From an uncultured Eubacterium sp. (lineage in GTDB: Bacteria; Bacillota; Clostridia; Peptostreptococcales; Anaerovoracaceae): 64,000 nt of DNA. Below are positions 45,416-53,909 of the stretch, in pieces. The notes beneath the pieces are model-generated. The model had not been told where the DNA came from, did not search any database, and worked only from the letters and a program-made list of their open reading frames with translations. The position numbers were made by a program, and so were the translations under genes. Location: positions 9,586 through 73,585 of the forward strand of contig UQRM01000012.1 in assembly GCA_900543485.1 (NCBI GenBank), written 5' to 3'. How positions within the stretch are numbered: the stretch's first letter is position 1; every line of letters starts with the position of its first letter.

Positions 45416-47461
45416 ATGAAGAAGTTGTGGAAGCGCTGTGCCGCGGTAGTGACAGCGCTGGTGATGACGGCAGGAGCCATGGGATTTTCAGGTCTTGCCG
45501 GAGCAGAGCAGGTGAGTGCGGCAGAAGACAGCGTGACGGTTTACATATCGTCCCAGGAGGATGGGGCATTCCTGCACCCTTATGGGGCTTATGAGGTGAA
45601 AGCGGATCTGGCGGAGAGCTATGGCTATGAAGATGATGTGACAGATGGAGTTTCCGCACTGGATGTGCTGGTGAGGGCTCATGAGTTGATATTCGGTGAG
45701 GGAAACGTGACGGATTACCTGACGGCTGAAGATGGCTCTGTAAGCAAGTTCTTTACAGAGGGAACGTATGATTTCGGATTCATGGTGGATGGGGAGCAGC
45801 CCCACAGCGAAGAGACGGTAGAGTATACAGGCATGCCGCTGAGTTATGAAGGCTATTCCGTAAACCAGGCGAAAGTAGGGGATGGTGCAAGAGTGGAATT
45901 TTTCAGCTATATGGATAGTATGGCTCTTGATTATTATCCGTATATATATCTGGGTGGCGAGAGAGTCAACAATGTTGAAGCGGCGGCGAATTCGGAAATT
46001 CCCCTCAATATTCAGGGTATATGTATAGGATGGTACGGCCTTGCAGTAGACCTGAGCGATGAAAGATTATGGGAGTCTGTTGAAAGCGCTCAGATGGCTT
46101 GGGTAGATGCTTATGGGAACAAGACGGATATCGATGGCGTTGTTACCGATGAAGACGGCAATGTGACCGTAACGGTGCCTGACTCCGCTTCCGTTGGGGA
46201 ACAGTTGCTGCTTACGGCATATATGACAGAAGAGGAGCTTTCAAGCTATGCTACGCCTCTGATAATGCCTGTCATCACCATCCAGGTGACCGACAGCGGA
46301 GAGGTTACAGGAACATTTGAACGCGGTGAAGCGGTAGATGATGATTCCCAGGGAGGCGGAACAGAAAAACCGACCGATCCTCAGGTAGAAGAAGCGACAG
46401 TTGCGGTTTTGGACAATGCGCTGAAGGAAGCCCAGGAACCGGCATTTGAAGACGAGTGGCAGGTGCTGGCACTGGCCAGAGCAGGAGCAGAGGTACCTGA
46501 GGGATATTACCGGCAGTATTACGATGATATAGCGAAAACGCTGGAAGAATACGACGGAAAGCTGAGGGAAGGCGGTGATTTGCCGACAGATTACGCGAAG
46601 GTCATTTTGGCTCTGACTGCAACAGGCAGGGATGTGACCGATGTGGGCGGATACGACTTGACGGAAATAATGAAAGAAACTTACGAAAAGAAAGGCGGAA
46701 CGGCAAATCAGGTATCCTTTGCCTTGATAGCTCTCAATGCAGCCAGTGGAAATAAAAACGTAAGGATGGAAGCGTTCGAGGAGACGCTCATCGATAAACT
46801 TCTTTCGATGCAGAATGAAGACGGCGGCTTTAGTGTGGCAGGCAGCAGTGAGAGAGACATGTCTATCGGCTCAGACGTGGACGTGACGGCCATGGCGGTA
46901 CAGGCGTTGACACCGTATCGTGAAACGGAAAAAGTCAAGACAGCGGTAGATAACGCAGTGACATTTCTTACAGGAGCCCAGAAAGAAAACGGAGGTTATC
47001 CGCTGGTAGAGAGCGCCGCCCAATCCATTATCGCGCTGACTGCCCTCGATATGGACCCGGCAACAGCGACTGAAGATAAGAGTGACAGCATTCTCGACAG
47101 CATGATGACTCTGTACCGTGGAGACGGGACGTTCCAATACGGGTCTGTCGAAGGCGCCAATGATATTTCCACGGAACAAGGGACCTGCGCTCTGGTGGCA
47201 TATCAGAGATATCTGGACGGCGATACGGCCTTCTACGACATGAGCGATGTGGAGATACAGTATGTGGATACAGGTGCGGGAAGCCAGGGAGACAGTTCCG
47301 TACAGAACGATAAAACGGAACAGCAGGAAAATGGTACTGCCAATGCTGTCGGCACTCAGACGGGAGACACATTCCCGGTGGGATTACTGGCCGTTGTTCT
47401 GGTCCTTGCGGCCTTGGCGGCAGGTACATTGATCATAGTGAAAAGGAAGTCTGTGAGATGA
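45416..47461 (+). CDS. Wall-anchored transcobalamin/intrinsic-factor-like protein
   Basis: 681 residues, AGGAGGAGAG before the ATG. Signal peptide (1-~36, cut near VSA-AED); a DUF4430-like domain (~38-185, SALDVLVRAHE..GFMVDGEQ..VGDGARVEFFSY); an Ig-like segment (~205-300); a linker; then ~270 residues of alpha/alpha-toroid repeats like prenyltransferase/squalene-oxidase repeats (QNEDGGFSVA, QKENGGYPLV, YRGDGTFQYG). It ends with TQTGD (647-651), a hydrophobic span and KRKSVR, a sortase-like tail. Intrinsic factor and transcobalamin combine the same two kinds of domain. It lies 177 nt after the B12-type ECF genes, probably in the same regulon. Confidence 0.8.
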   Translation: MKKLWKRCAAVVTALVMTAGAMGFSGLAGAEQVSAAEDSVTVYISSQEDGAFLHPYGAYEVKADLAESYGYEDDVTDGVSALDVLVRAHELIFGEGNVTDYLTAEDGSVSKFFTEGTYDFGFMVDGEQPHSEETVEYTGMPLSYEGYSVNQAKVGDGARVEFFSYMDSMALDYYPYIYLGGERVNNVEAAANSEIPLNIQGICIGWYGLAVDLSDERLWESVESAQMAWVDAYGNKTDIDGVVTDEDGNVTVTVPDSASVGEQLLLTAYMTEEELSSYATPLIMPVITIQVTDSGEVTGTFERGEAVDDDSQGGGTEKPTDPQVEEATVAVLDNALKEAQEPAFEDEWQVLALARAGAEVPEGYYRQYYDDIAKTLEEYDGKLREGGDLPTDYAKVILALTATGRDVTDVGGYDLTEIMKETYEKKGGTANQVSFALIALNAASGNKNVRMEAFEETLIDKLLSMQNEDGGFSVAGSSERDMSIGSDVDVTAMAVQALTPYRETEKVKTAVDNAVTFLTGAQKENGGYPLVESAAQSIIALTALDMDPATATEDKSDSILDSMMTLYRGDGTFQYGSVEGANDISTEQGTCALVAYQRYLDGDTAFYDMSDVEIQYVDTGAGSQGDSSVQNDKTEQQENGTANAVGTQTGDTFPVGLLAVVLVLAALAAGTLIIVKRKSVR

Positions 47462-47485
47462 CATAGAAACAGGAGCAGAGAAACG

Positions 47486-47514
47486 GAGCGGTCGGGATGG
47501 CCGCTCTATTTTAT
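47486..47514 (+). terminator. Terminator of the cobalamin cluster
   Basis: 8-bp stem GAGCGGTC/GGCCGCTC (47486-47493, 47499-47506) followed by TATTTTATT. Confidence 0.75.
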
Positions 47515-47588
47515 TAGGGAAAATGCTCAAAGTGCATTGATATATGATTTTCAATATGGTAAAATATGTAAAAAAGGGGCGCTAAACG

Positions 47589-48386
47589 ATGGAGTTTCAA
47601 CAGACAGGGAAAGAGCTGATGAAGCAGTTGCAAGGGTTCAATGGTCGCGTGGAGGCAGAGCTGAAAACGCTGCGGCACGAATACAGAATGTGTCCGAGAG
47701 GCGAACTTTATATCAGGAAAAAAAGAGGCCGCGAGTATTTCTATGAAAAATGCAGAGAGGGAGAGAGATCCGTAAGCGGCAACAGGGAAAAGGTATCGAA
47801 GCTGGTACGGAAAAGAGTGTTGGAGCACGAGATCCGTTGCAGGGAGATCGTCGCCGAAAATCTGGAAACGGCGATCAGGAGCATCAGGATCGCCATGGTG
47901 CGGGAAGAAAGGACAAATAATGCTCTGACGATGAAGCGGATATATTCTTCCGGAAAAGTATCGATGCCGGATTTGGACAGAGCTGCTGCGGAATGGAGGA
48001 ACGAAAATTACGCGGTGAATCCATATAAGCCGGAAAATCGTATCTATATGACCAACTGCGGTACCATGGTAAGGTCGAAATCCGAAAAAATCATTGCGGA
48101 CAAGCTGTGGGAGCGGCAGGTGAATTTCAGGTACGAGGCGCAGATACTCATCGATGGCCGGGTCTTTTATCCTGATTTTACGATAAGGGTGAAATCAGGG
48201 GAAACAGTCATATGGGAGCATTTTGGCCTTATGGATGACGCAGAGTACAGACAGGATTCGTTGACAAAACTTGAAATGTACAGGAAAGCTGGATTCAAGC
48301 AGCATACAAACCTGATATGTACCGATGAAGACGACATCATGTCTTTGGAATGTATCGATAACATCATTAAAAGATATGCGTTGTAA
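47589..48386 (+). CDS. PD-(D/E)XK nuclease-like protein of unknown role
   Basis: 265 residues, AAGGGG upstream of the ATG. The N-terminal ~110 residues are basic and helical (RKKRGREYFYEKCREG..). The C-terminal part resembles restriction-endonuclease-like folds: MVRSKSEKIIADKLWERQVNFRYEAQ, then YPDF and VIWEHFG at the positions of the acidic active-site residues, but no clear lysine after the second acid. Similar clostridial proteins are generally annotated as hypothetical. No neighbour suggests a defence system, so no function is assigned. Confidence 0.65.
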   Translation: MEFQQTGKELMKQLQGFNGRVEAELKTLRHEYRMCPRGELYIRKKRGREYFYEKCREGERSVSGNREKVSKLVRKRVLEHEIRCREIVAENLETAIRSIRIAMVREERTNNALTMKRIYSSGKVSMPDLDRAAAEWRNENYAVNPYKPENRIYMTNCGTMVRSKSEKIIADKLWERQVNFRYEAQILIDGRVFYPDFTIRVKSGETVIWEHFGLMDDAEYRQDSLTKLEMYRKAGFKQHTNLICTDEDDIMSLECIDNIIKRYAL

Positions 48387-48390
48387 AAGG

Positions 48391-48427
48391 TTAGCACCTT
48401 TTTTGAGGAAAGGTGCCGGATTTTTTG
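48391..48427 (+). terminator. Possible terminator after the nuclease-like gene
   Basis: GCACCTTT (48394-48401) pairs with AAAGGTGC (48409-48416), followed after CGGA by TTTTTT. It overlaps the first palindrome of the array. Confidence 0.5.
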
Positions 48428-48744
48428 CTTTGGGCTGAGATCCGGCAGCTGGGACATGACTGTGTGCCGGATTTTTGATATGGAAAAGAAATCTGGCACA
48501 TGGAACAGGGAGAAAACTGTTTTTACGAGAGCCTCAGCCAGACGGAAGGGAAATACTTTCGATTACTTGCCGGATCATTGTTGTATTATAATAATCCGGC
48601 AAGCTCGTTGCCGAATTATGAGTAATAGTGCAAAAGACGGCAATAACTTGTGTTAGGCATGCCGGATTTTCATGTTGAGAAAAGAATCCGGCACAGAGTC
48701 GTGTTGGGCGTGCCGAATTTGCGACGATTTATGAAAACCCGGCA
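48414..48744. repeat. Array of six 34-nt palindromic elements
   Basis: Each element is exactly 34 nt, starts TGCCGRAT and ends with its near complement (GGCA): 48414-48447, 48465-48498, 48568-48601, 48609-48642, 48660-48693 and 48711-48744. Spacers are 17, 69, 7, 17 and 17 nt, so three neighbouring pairs repeat with a 51-nt period. Interiors of ~16 nt are unrelated. The array lies between two convergent genes. Similar 35-36-nt elements occur at 9737-9981. The region 48387-48836 contains no supported gene. Confidence 0.8.
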
Positions 48745-48758
48745 AGAACCTCTGCTTT

Positions 48759-48838
48759 GGCAAGCTTCCGCTCCGGTGAGCTTCTGTTCCGGTGAGCTTT
48801 CGCTCAGGTGAGTTTCCGCTCCGGCGAGCCTTTGCCTC
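48759..48838. repeat. Five 16-bp tandem repeats (mini-hairpins)
   Basis: Units at 48759, 48775, 48791, 48807 and 48823, consensus GGTGAGCTTCCGCTCC. Most contain a small dyad (GAGC, 4-nt loop, GCTC). The last unit runs into the stop codon of the AraC gene on the minus strand. Sixteen is not a multiple of three, so the repeats are not coding. Confidence 0.8.
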
Positions 48839-49790
48839 AATACTCATCCAAATGCATGTCCAACAGCACTTTGGCGAAGTCGTAGTCGAAGGTCCTGTGC
48901 TTTATAGTGGCTGTCGGTTTCAGATCTTCACGTATCGCATCGCGGTAGCCGGAAGGCGTTTTATCGTACCATTTTTTGAATTGAACGGCCATGTGGTTCC
49001 TGTTGGCAAAGCCCGTCTCGGCAGCGATCTGATCCACGGTCTTGTTGGCGGCGGAGAGGAGGTGAGCCGCGTTTTCGCAGCGGGTGAGGGATATCAGTTG
49101 GGAGAAGGACAGACCCAAAGTATCCTTTATGTATCTTGAAAGGTGAGCCGGGCTGAGGAATTCCATCTCCGCCAGTCCGGTCAGGGACAGTTTTTCGCTG
49201 TAGTGGCGGCGGACGTAGTCGACTACTCTGTACATGCGATCATAGTTTTTATATATGTGGCCGGTATTCTGGAGCCTTACGATATGGACTTTTTTCTTCT
49301 CATCTTCTCGGTATACATACTGGACAAACTGGGAAAGCAGGAGCTCCAGCAGTTCCCTGGCGTGCTGTTCAAGCCTTATGGCAGAGCCGTTTTCTGTATA
49401 GAGCTGATATGTCCTGGCAAGCATGAAGCGCAAGTATTTGATGTCCATGCTGTATAAGTCTCTGTCCGAATATGTATCGCATATAAAGCTGATATCTTCC
49501 AGACCTTTGAAGTGATATTTGTAGTGGTTCAGATCTATCTGGACCGTCAATATTATGCTTTCAGGGTCAGAAGACGTTATCCTGTGAGGGATGCCGGAAT
49601 TAAACATGTGGACGTCGCCGTAGGATAAGGTGTAAGTGGCCGCCGAATCACATATTTCCACAGTGCCATTGAGGACGCAGATGATTTCCAGCGAGTTTTC
49701 ATGGATGTGGAAAGGATAGTATTCTATGCTTTCCAGGCGAGCCTTTATCCGGGCTTCTGATTTATAACCGATCTGTTCTGTGTATTGCAT
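48837..49790 (-). CDS. AraC family transcriptional regulator
   Basis: 317 residues, complete. An N-terminal cupin-like sensor (~15-100, with FHIHENSLEIICVLNGTVEI and YGDVHMFNSGIPH) is followed by the AraC double helix-turn-helix (~190-290): YSEKLSLTGLAEMEFLSPAHLSRYIK and TVDQIAAETGFANRNHMAVQFKKWYDKTP. Effector and targets are unknown; no sugar genes adjoin it. Its ribosome site (GAAAGG) is rather far from the ATG. The 3' end abuts the 16-bp tandem repeats. Confidence 0.9.
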   Translation of the reverse strand: MQYTEQIGYKSEARIKARLESIEYYPFHIHENSLEIICVLNGTVEICDSAATYTLSYGDVHMFNSGIPHRITSSDPESIILTVQIDLNHYKYHFKGLEDISFICDTYSDRDLYSMDIKYLRFMLARTYQLYTENGSAIRLEQHARELLELLLSQFVQYVYREDEKKKVHIVRLQNTGHIYKNYDRMYRVVDYVRRHYSEKLSLTGLAEMEFLSPAHLSRYIKDTLGLSFSQLISLTRCENAAHLLSAANKTVDQIAAETGFANRNHMAVQFKKWYDKTPSGYRDAIREDLKPTATIKHRTFDYDFAKVLLDMHLDEY

Positions 49791-49980
49791 GGTTTTGATA
49801 GCTGCCTTTCATCATTTATACATTCGAAAGATATCATAATAATATCCGATGGTCAACCAAACGGGCAAATTTGCCGGGAAAAAGAGGATGTGGGGAGCTG
49901 GCTCTATATGGGGCGCCAGCTCAGTCTGGCATCTGGCTCGCGCCGGATTTTAAAATTCAGAAAATTGGAATTTAATCTTG

Positions 49981-50009
49981 TTGTAATGGCTTCTTTACAA
50001 TGTTATAAT
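49981..50009 (+). promoter_or_regulatory. Promoter of the EF-G-like gene
   Basis: TTGTAA (49981-49986), 17-nt spacer, TATAAT (50004-50009). The spacer contains TTTACAA, giving a TTGTAA/TTACAA dyad over the -35 region. Confidence 0.75.
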
Positions 50010-50048
50010 AAAGCCATCTTTACAAAATAATTAGGGAGGTCTTATTTG

Positions 50049-51989
50049 ATGAAGGGCTATAAGAGCGAAAACATAAGAAACATTGCACTTGTAGGACACG
50101 GCGGATGTGGAAAGACCACGTTCCTTGAAGCTGCGTTGCTGGCAACAGGCGTTATAAGCAGACTCGGCAAGGTCGAGGACGGAAATACCGTTTCCGATCA
50201 CGATAAGATGGAGATCGAAAAGGGATATTCCATCAGCACTTCCATAGTACCGGTGGAGTATAAGAATGTTAAGATAAACTTTATCGATACACCGGGATTT
50301 TTCGATTTTGTCGGTGAAGTGAATTCAGCGCTGAGAGCTGTTGAAGCGGCAGCTATCGTCGTGGATGCTTCGGCAGGGATACAGGTAGGTACGGAGAAGG
50401 CCTGGAATTCATGCAAGGAGTTTGGTGTTCCTAAGTTCTTTCTGATAAATAAGACGGATAAGGAAAATGTCGATGTGGATAAGACGATAGATGAGCTCAA
50501 GAGCAAATTCGGTACGTCGGTAGTCACTCTCGATGACAAGGACGCGTTGACGGAGGCTATCGCTGAGACAGACGAGGAGCTGATGGAAAAATTCTTCTCC
50601 GGTGAGGAATTCACCGATGAGGAATTCAACGGCGGCCTTTCGAAGGGTATCGGAGCCGGAGATATCGTACCTGTGCTGAATTGTTCTTCAATAACAGGAG
50701 ATGGAGTGGAAGATGTACTTGGCAAGTTCATCGATCTGGTACCTAAAGCTAAAGATCATGAGGATTACGATGCCAAGAATGATGCCGATGAGGATATAAA
50801 GGTAAAGGTAGATCCTGCCGGAAAGCCTGCGGCTTTCGTGTTCAAAACTATCGCCGACCCGTTCCTTGGAAAGATATCATTGGCAAAAGTGATATCGGGA
50901 ACGTTGAAAGCCGGGCAGGAAATATACAATTCAAGAGCTGAGAAGGCTGAAAAGCTGGGAGCTATGTTCTTCATGAGAGGAAAGAACCAGGAAGACGCTC
51001 CTGTAGTTGAGGCCGGTGATATCGTCGCCATCGCCAAGCTGCAGTTCACGAAGACAGGAGATACACTCTGTGAGAAGGCGAATATCATCAAATTCCCTCC
51101 GGTCAAGTTCCCGGCTCCCGCACTTTATATAGCCATCGAGCCGGCCGATAAAGGCGATGATGAGAAGATGGGAACAGGACTCCATAAGCTGATGGAGGAA
51201 GATCCGTCTTTCGTTCTGGAGAGAAATGTGGAGACACATCAGTCGCTTCTGGGTGGACAAGGAGAGATGCAGCTCAATATCATAACGGCCAAGCTTAAGG
51301 ATAAGTTCGGCGTAGATGTGGTGACTGTCCCTCAGAAGATAGCATACAGAGAGACCATCAAAGGTAATTCCGATGTTCAGGGCAAACACAAGAAACAGTC
51401 GGGAGGCGCAGGACAGTACGGAGATGTTCACATCAGGTTCTCGCCGGCTCAGGAGGAGTTTGAATTCTCCGAAGAGCTGTTTGGCGGATCCATACCTAAG
51501 AACTACGTTCCGGCAGTCGAGAAGGGACTGAGAGAGTCTATGGAAAAGGGGCCGCTTGCCGGATGCAAGGTAGTGAATATAAAGGCCGTTCTCTACGACG
51601 GCTCCTACCACGACGTGGATTCCAACGAAATGGCCTTCAAGATCGCGGCGTCGCTGGCCTTCAAGAAGGGTATATCGGAAGCCAATCCATGCTTGCTCGA
51701 ACCTGTGATGAAACTGGAGATCACCGTTCCTGACGAGTACATGGGCGACGTTATGGGCGACATGAACAAGAGGAGAGGCAAGATACTCGGAATGGAGCCT
51801 GTGGCCGGAGGCGGACAGAAGCTGATGGCGGAAGCGCCGCAGGCAGAGCTGTTCGACTACGCTATCGTCCTCAGGTCCATGACGCAGGCAAGAGGAAGCT
51901 TCACGATGGAATTTGAGAGATATGAGGAAGTTCCAGCTCAGATAGCGCAGAAGATCATCGCTGAGCATCAGGCGGAGCAGGAAAAATAA
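50049..51989 (+). CDS. Elongation factor G-like GTPase
   Basis: 646 residues from the ATG at 50049 (GGGAGGT 8 nt upstream; an adjacent TTG at 50046 is an alternative). GTPase motifs: GHGGCGKTT, DTPGFFDFVGEV and NKTD. Domains II-V of the EF-G fold follow, including LGGQGEMQLNI, GGAGQYGDVHI and YDGSYHDVDSNEMAFK. It is shorter than canonical FusA (~690) and has a degenerate G' region, fitting the EF-G-like (EF-G2-type) paralogues whose role in translation is less clear. It sits alone, away from rpsL/rpsG/tufA, which supports a paralogue. Confidence 0.88.
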   Translation: MKGYKSENIRNIALVGHGGCGKTTFLEAALLATGVISRLGKVEDGNTVSDHDKMEIEKGYSISTSIVPVEYKNVKINFIDTPGFFDFVGEVNSALRAVEAAAIVVDASAGIQVGTEKAWNSCKEFGVPKFFLINKTDKENVDVDKTIDELKSKFGTSVVTLDDKDALTEAIAETDEELMEKFFSGEEFTDEEFNGGLSKGIGAGDIVPVLNCSSITGDGVEDVLGKFIDLVPKAKDHEDYDAKNDADEDIKVKVDPAGKPAAFVFKTIADPFLGKISLAKVISGTLKAGQEIYNSRAEKAEKLGAMFFMRGKNQEDAPVVEAGDIVAIAKLQFTKTGDTLCEKANIIKFPPVKFPAPALYIAIEPADKGDDEKMGTGLHKLMEEDPSFVLERNVETHQSLLGGQGEMQLNIITAKLKDKFGVDVVTVPQKIAYRETIKGNSDVQGKHKKQSGGAGQYGDVHIRFSPAQEEFEFSEELFGGSIPKNYVPAVEKGLRESMEKGPLAGCKVVNIKAVLYDGSYHDVDSNEMAFKIAASLAFKKGISEANPCLLEPVMKLEITVPDEYMGDVMGDMNKRRGKILGMEPVAGGGQKLMAEAPQAELFDYAIVLRSMTQARGSFTMEFERYEEVPAQIAQKIIAEHQAEQEK

Positions 51990-52049
51990 AGGCGTGGTGA
52001 GTGAAAGCTCAAAGTGAAAATCGAAAGCCGGATTAAACGCAGAGATCAC

Positions 52050-52081
52050 GGGGCTGTCTCAAGGAGGCAGCCTCTTTTATT
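52050..52081 (+). terminator. Terminator after EF-G-like gene
   Basis: 11-bp stem GGGGCTGTCTC/GAGGCAGCCTC (52050-52060, 52064-52074) with an AAG loop, followed by TTTTATTTT. Confidence 0.88.
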
Positions 52082-52158
52082 TTGCGTATCCGATGATGCA
52101 CAGGATCCGGATCGCAGGGGAAGGTGGGAGAAAGCCTGTGATATTCGCCGAAAGTCTC

Positions 52159-52187
52159 TTGAAAAGAGGTGGATTTGAATATAAGAT
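52159..52187 (+). promoter_or_regulatory. Possible radA promoter
   Basis: TTGAAA (52159-52164), 17-nt spacer, TAAGAT (52182-52187); both hexamers are imperfect. Confidence 0.4.
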
Positions 52188-52216
52188 AGAAATAAATATA
52201 CAAAGGGGAAGGATAT

Positions 52217-53710
52217 ATGGCTAAGAAAAGCAAGACGGTGTTCGTGTGTCAGGAGTGCGGTTATGAAAGTCCTAAGTGGATGGGACAGTGTATATGCGGC
52301 GCGTGGAACACCATGGTTGAAGAAAAAGTGATAGACCTGGACGTGGAAGATAAACGGCGAAGGACATCCGGCAGACGTGGGAGCGGGACATCAGGTGCGG
52401 CGGGAGCTGAGAGGCCGGGAAGAAAAACGGACGGCGATTTTGGCACGGGAGCTGCGGGTTTGAGTGTCGGGAAGCCAGTGAAGCTGAATCAGGTATCATC
52501 CGGTGAAAAGGGAAGGATAGACACGGGGATAGGTGAGCTCAACAGGGTATTGGGTGGAGGACTTGTGCCGGGCTCTCTGACGTTGATATCGGGGGAACCG
52601 GGAATAGGCAAATCAACCATAATAATACAGGCGGCCGCTCATATAGCTGCAAAAAAAGGAACTGTCCTGTATGTTTCGGGTGAGGAGTCGGAGGAGCAGA
52701 TAAAGATGCGGGCTGATCGTGTGTGTGGCCAACTGCCCGATGATCTGTTCATCCTGGCGGAGACCAATATAGAGAGCGTCAGCGAAGTATGCGTGAAGCT
52801 GGAGCCTGAATTCCTTATCATAGATTCTATCCAGACCATGTTCAGTGTGGAGCTGGAATCGGCGCCGGGAAGCGTGTCTCAGGTCCGGGCTTGCGGGAAT
52901 GAGCTGATGAGGATAGGCAAAGTCTATAATATCCCTGTTTTCATCGTTGCCCATGTCACTAAAAGTGGTGAGCTGGCAGGGCCGAGGATAGTGGAGCACA
53001 TGGTAGACTGCGTCCTCAGCTTTACAGGTGACAGGAGTCACGAGATGAGGATATTAAGAGCCCAGAAGAACAGGTTCGGAACTACCAGCGAGATAGGCGC
53101 TTTCGAGATGGCAGAGGAAGGTCTCATCGAGATAGAGAATCTTTCGGGAGTGTTATTGGAAGAAATGGAAAAGGAGAGCGAAGGTTCAGTAGTAACAGCC
53201 GTCTATGAGGGGACAAGGCCGCTCATCCTGGAAGTACAGGCCCTGGTGTCTCCTACAAACATCGGATTCGCCAGGCGTACGACTATTGGTGTGGAAAACT
53301 CACGCCTCAATATGATACTGGCAGTACTGGAGAAGAAGATGGGGCTGGCTCTCATCAACCAGGATGTGTATGTAAACATCGTTGGAGGGATAAGACCGGA
53401 GGGGACCTATACTGACTTGGCGGTGGCATTGGCTGTTTATTCATCGTACAAAGGAAAAGTCCTTGGCAGCAGGACTGTTGCTGTTGGTGAGATAGGTCTG
53501 ACGGGAGATCTGAGAGCCGTGCAGAACGGAGAGAAAATATTGAAGGAAGCATCCAGGCTTGGTTTCGACAGAGTGGTGCTCCCTGTGAAAAATGCCGAGA
53601 GACTGAAAAAGGCCGCGGCGGAGATAAACGCCAGAAGACAGGCGGATGGGACAGCGGCGATACAGTTGATAGGGATAAAGAATATCGCGGAAATACAGCG
53701 TTTGTTCTGA
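52217..53710 (+). CDS. radA: DNA repair protein RadA (Sms)
   Basis: 497 residues, GGGGAAGG before the ATG. N-terminal four-cysteine zinc finger (CQECGYESPKWMGQC..CGAW), a ~50-residue Gly/Arg-rich linker, a RecA-like ATPase with Walker A GEPGIGKST, the RadA-specific KNRFG motif, and a C-terminal Lon-protease-like domain (VNIVGGIRPEGTYTDLAVALAVYSS) without the catalytic serine. RadA promotes branch migration in recombination. It stands as a single gene here; disA, its frequent partner, is not downstream. Confidence 0.95.
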   Translation: MAKKSKTVFVCQECGYESPKWMGQCICGAWNTMVEEKVIDLDVEDKRRRTSGRRGSGTSGAAGAERPGRKTDGDFGTGAAGLSVGKPVKLNQVSSGEKGRIDTGIGELNRVLGGGLVPGSLTLISGEPGIGKSTIIIQAAAHIAAKKGTVLYVSGEESEEQIKMRADRVCGQLPDDLFILAETNIESVSEVCVKLEPEFLIIDSIQTMFSVELESAPGSVSQVRACGNELMRIGKVYNIPVFIVAHVTKSGELAGPRIVEHMVDCVLSFTGDRSHEMRILRAQKNRFGTTSEIGAFEMAEEGLIEIENLSGVLLEEMEKESEGSVVTAVYEGTRPLILEVQALVSPTNIGFARRTTIGVENSRLNMILAVLEKKMGLALINQDVYVNIVGGIRPEGTYTDLAVALAVYSSYKGKVLGSRTVAVGEIGLTGDLRAVQNGEKILKEASRLGFDRVVLPVKNAERLKKAAAEINARRQADGTAAIQLIGIKNIAEIQRLF

Positions 53711-53909
53711 CTTGACAAAAACTGAGGAAAATGACAAAAAGATGACACCGCTCAAAGCCTTTGAAAAAGCCGTTAACGGGAGAGCAGCCCGGAAAAAAAA
53801 CGGTGGTGACAGACAGCTTGACAGCTTGCACTGGCGTATTGACATGTTCAGATGGCTGTGATAGTTTTGATTACAAATGCAGGAGCGGATACGTGGAGGT
53901 GGTGAAGAG

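Noticed and set aside
48414..48744. CRISPR-like array
   Set aside because: The repeated units are palindromic with variable centres, the spacers are 7-69 nt and not uniform, and no cas gene is present.
50931..52049. 372-codon open frame on the minus strand opposite the EF-G-like gene
   Set aside because: Lies wholly across a well-supported gene, and its translation resembles no family.
53713..53862. Small ORF of ~49 codons between radA and the aldehyde dehydrogenase
   Set aside because: TTG start without a ribosome site, no recognisable motif and no conservation that can be judged here.
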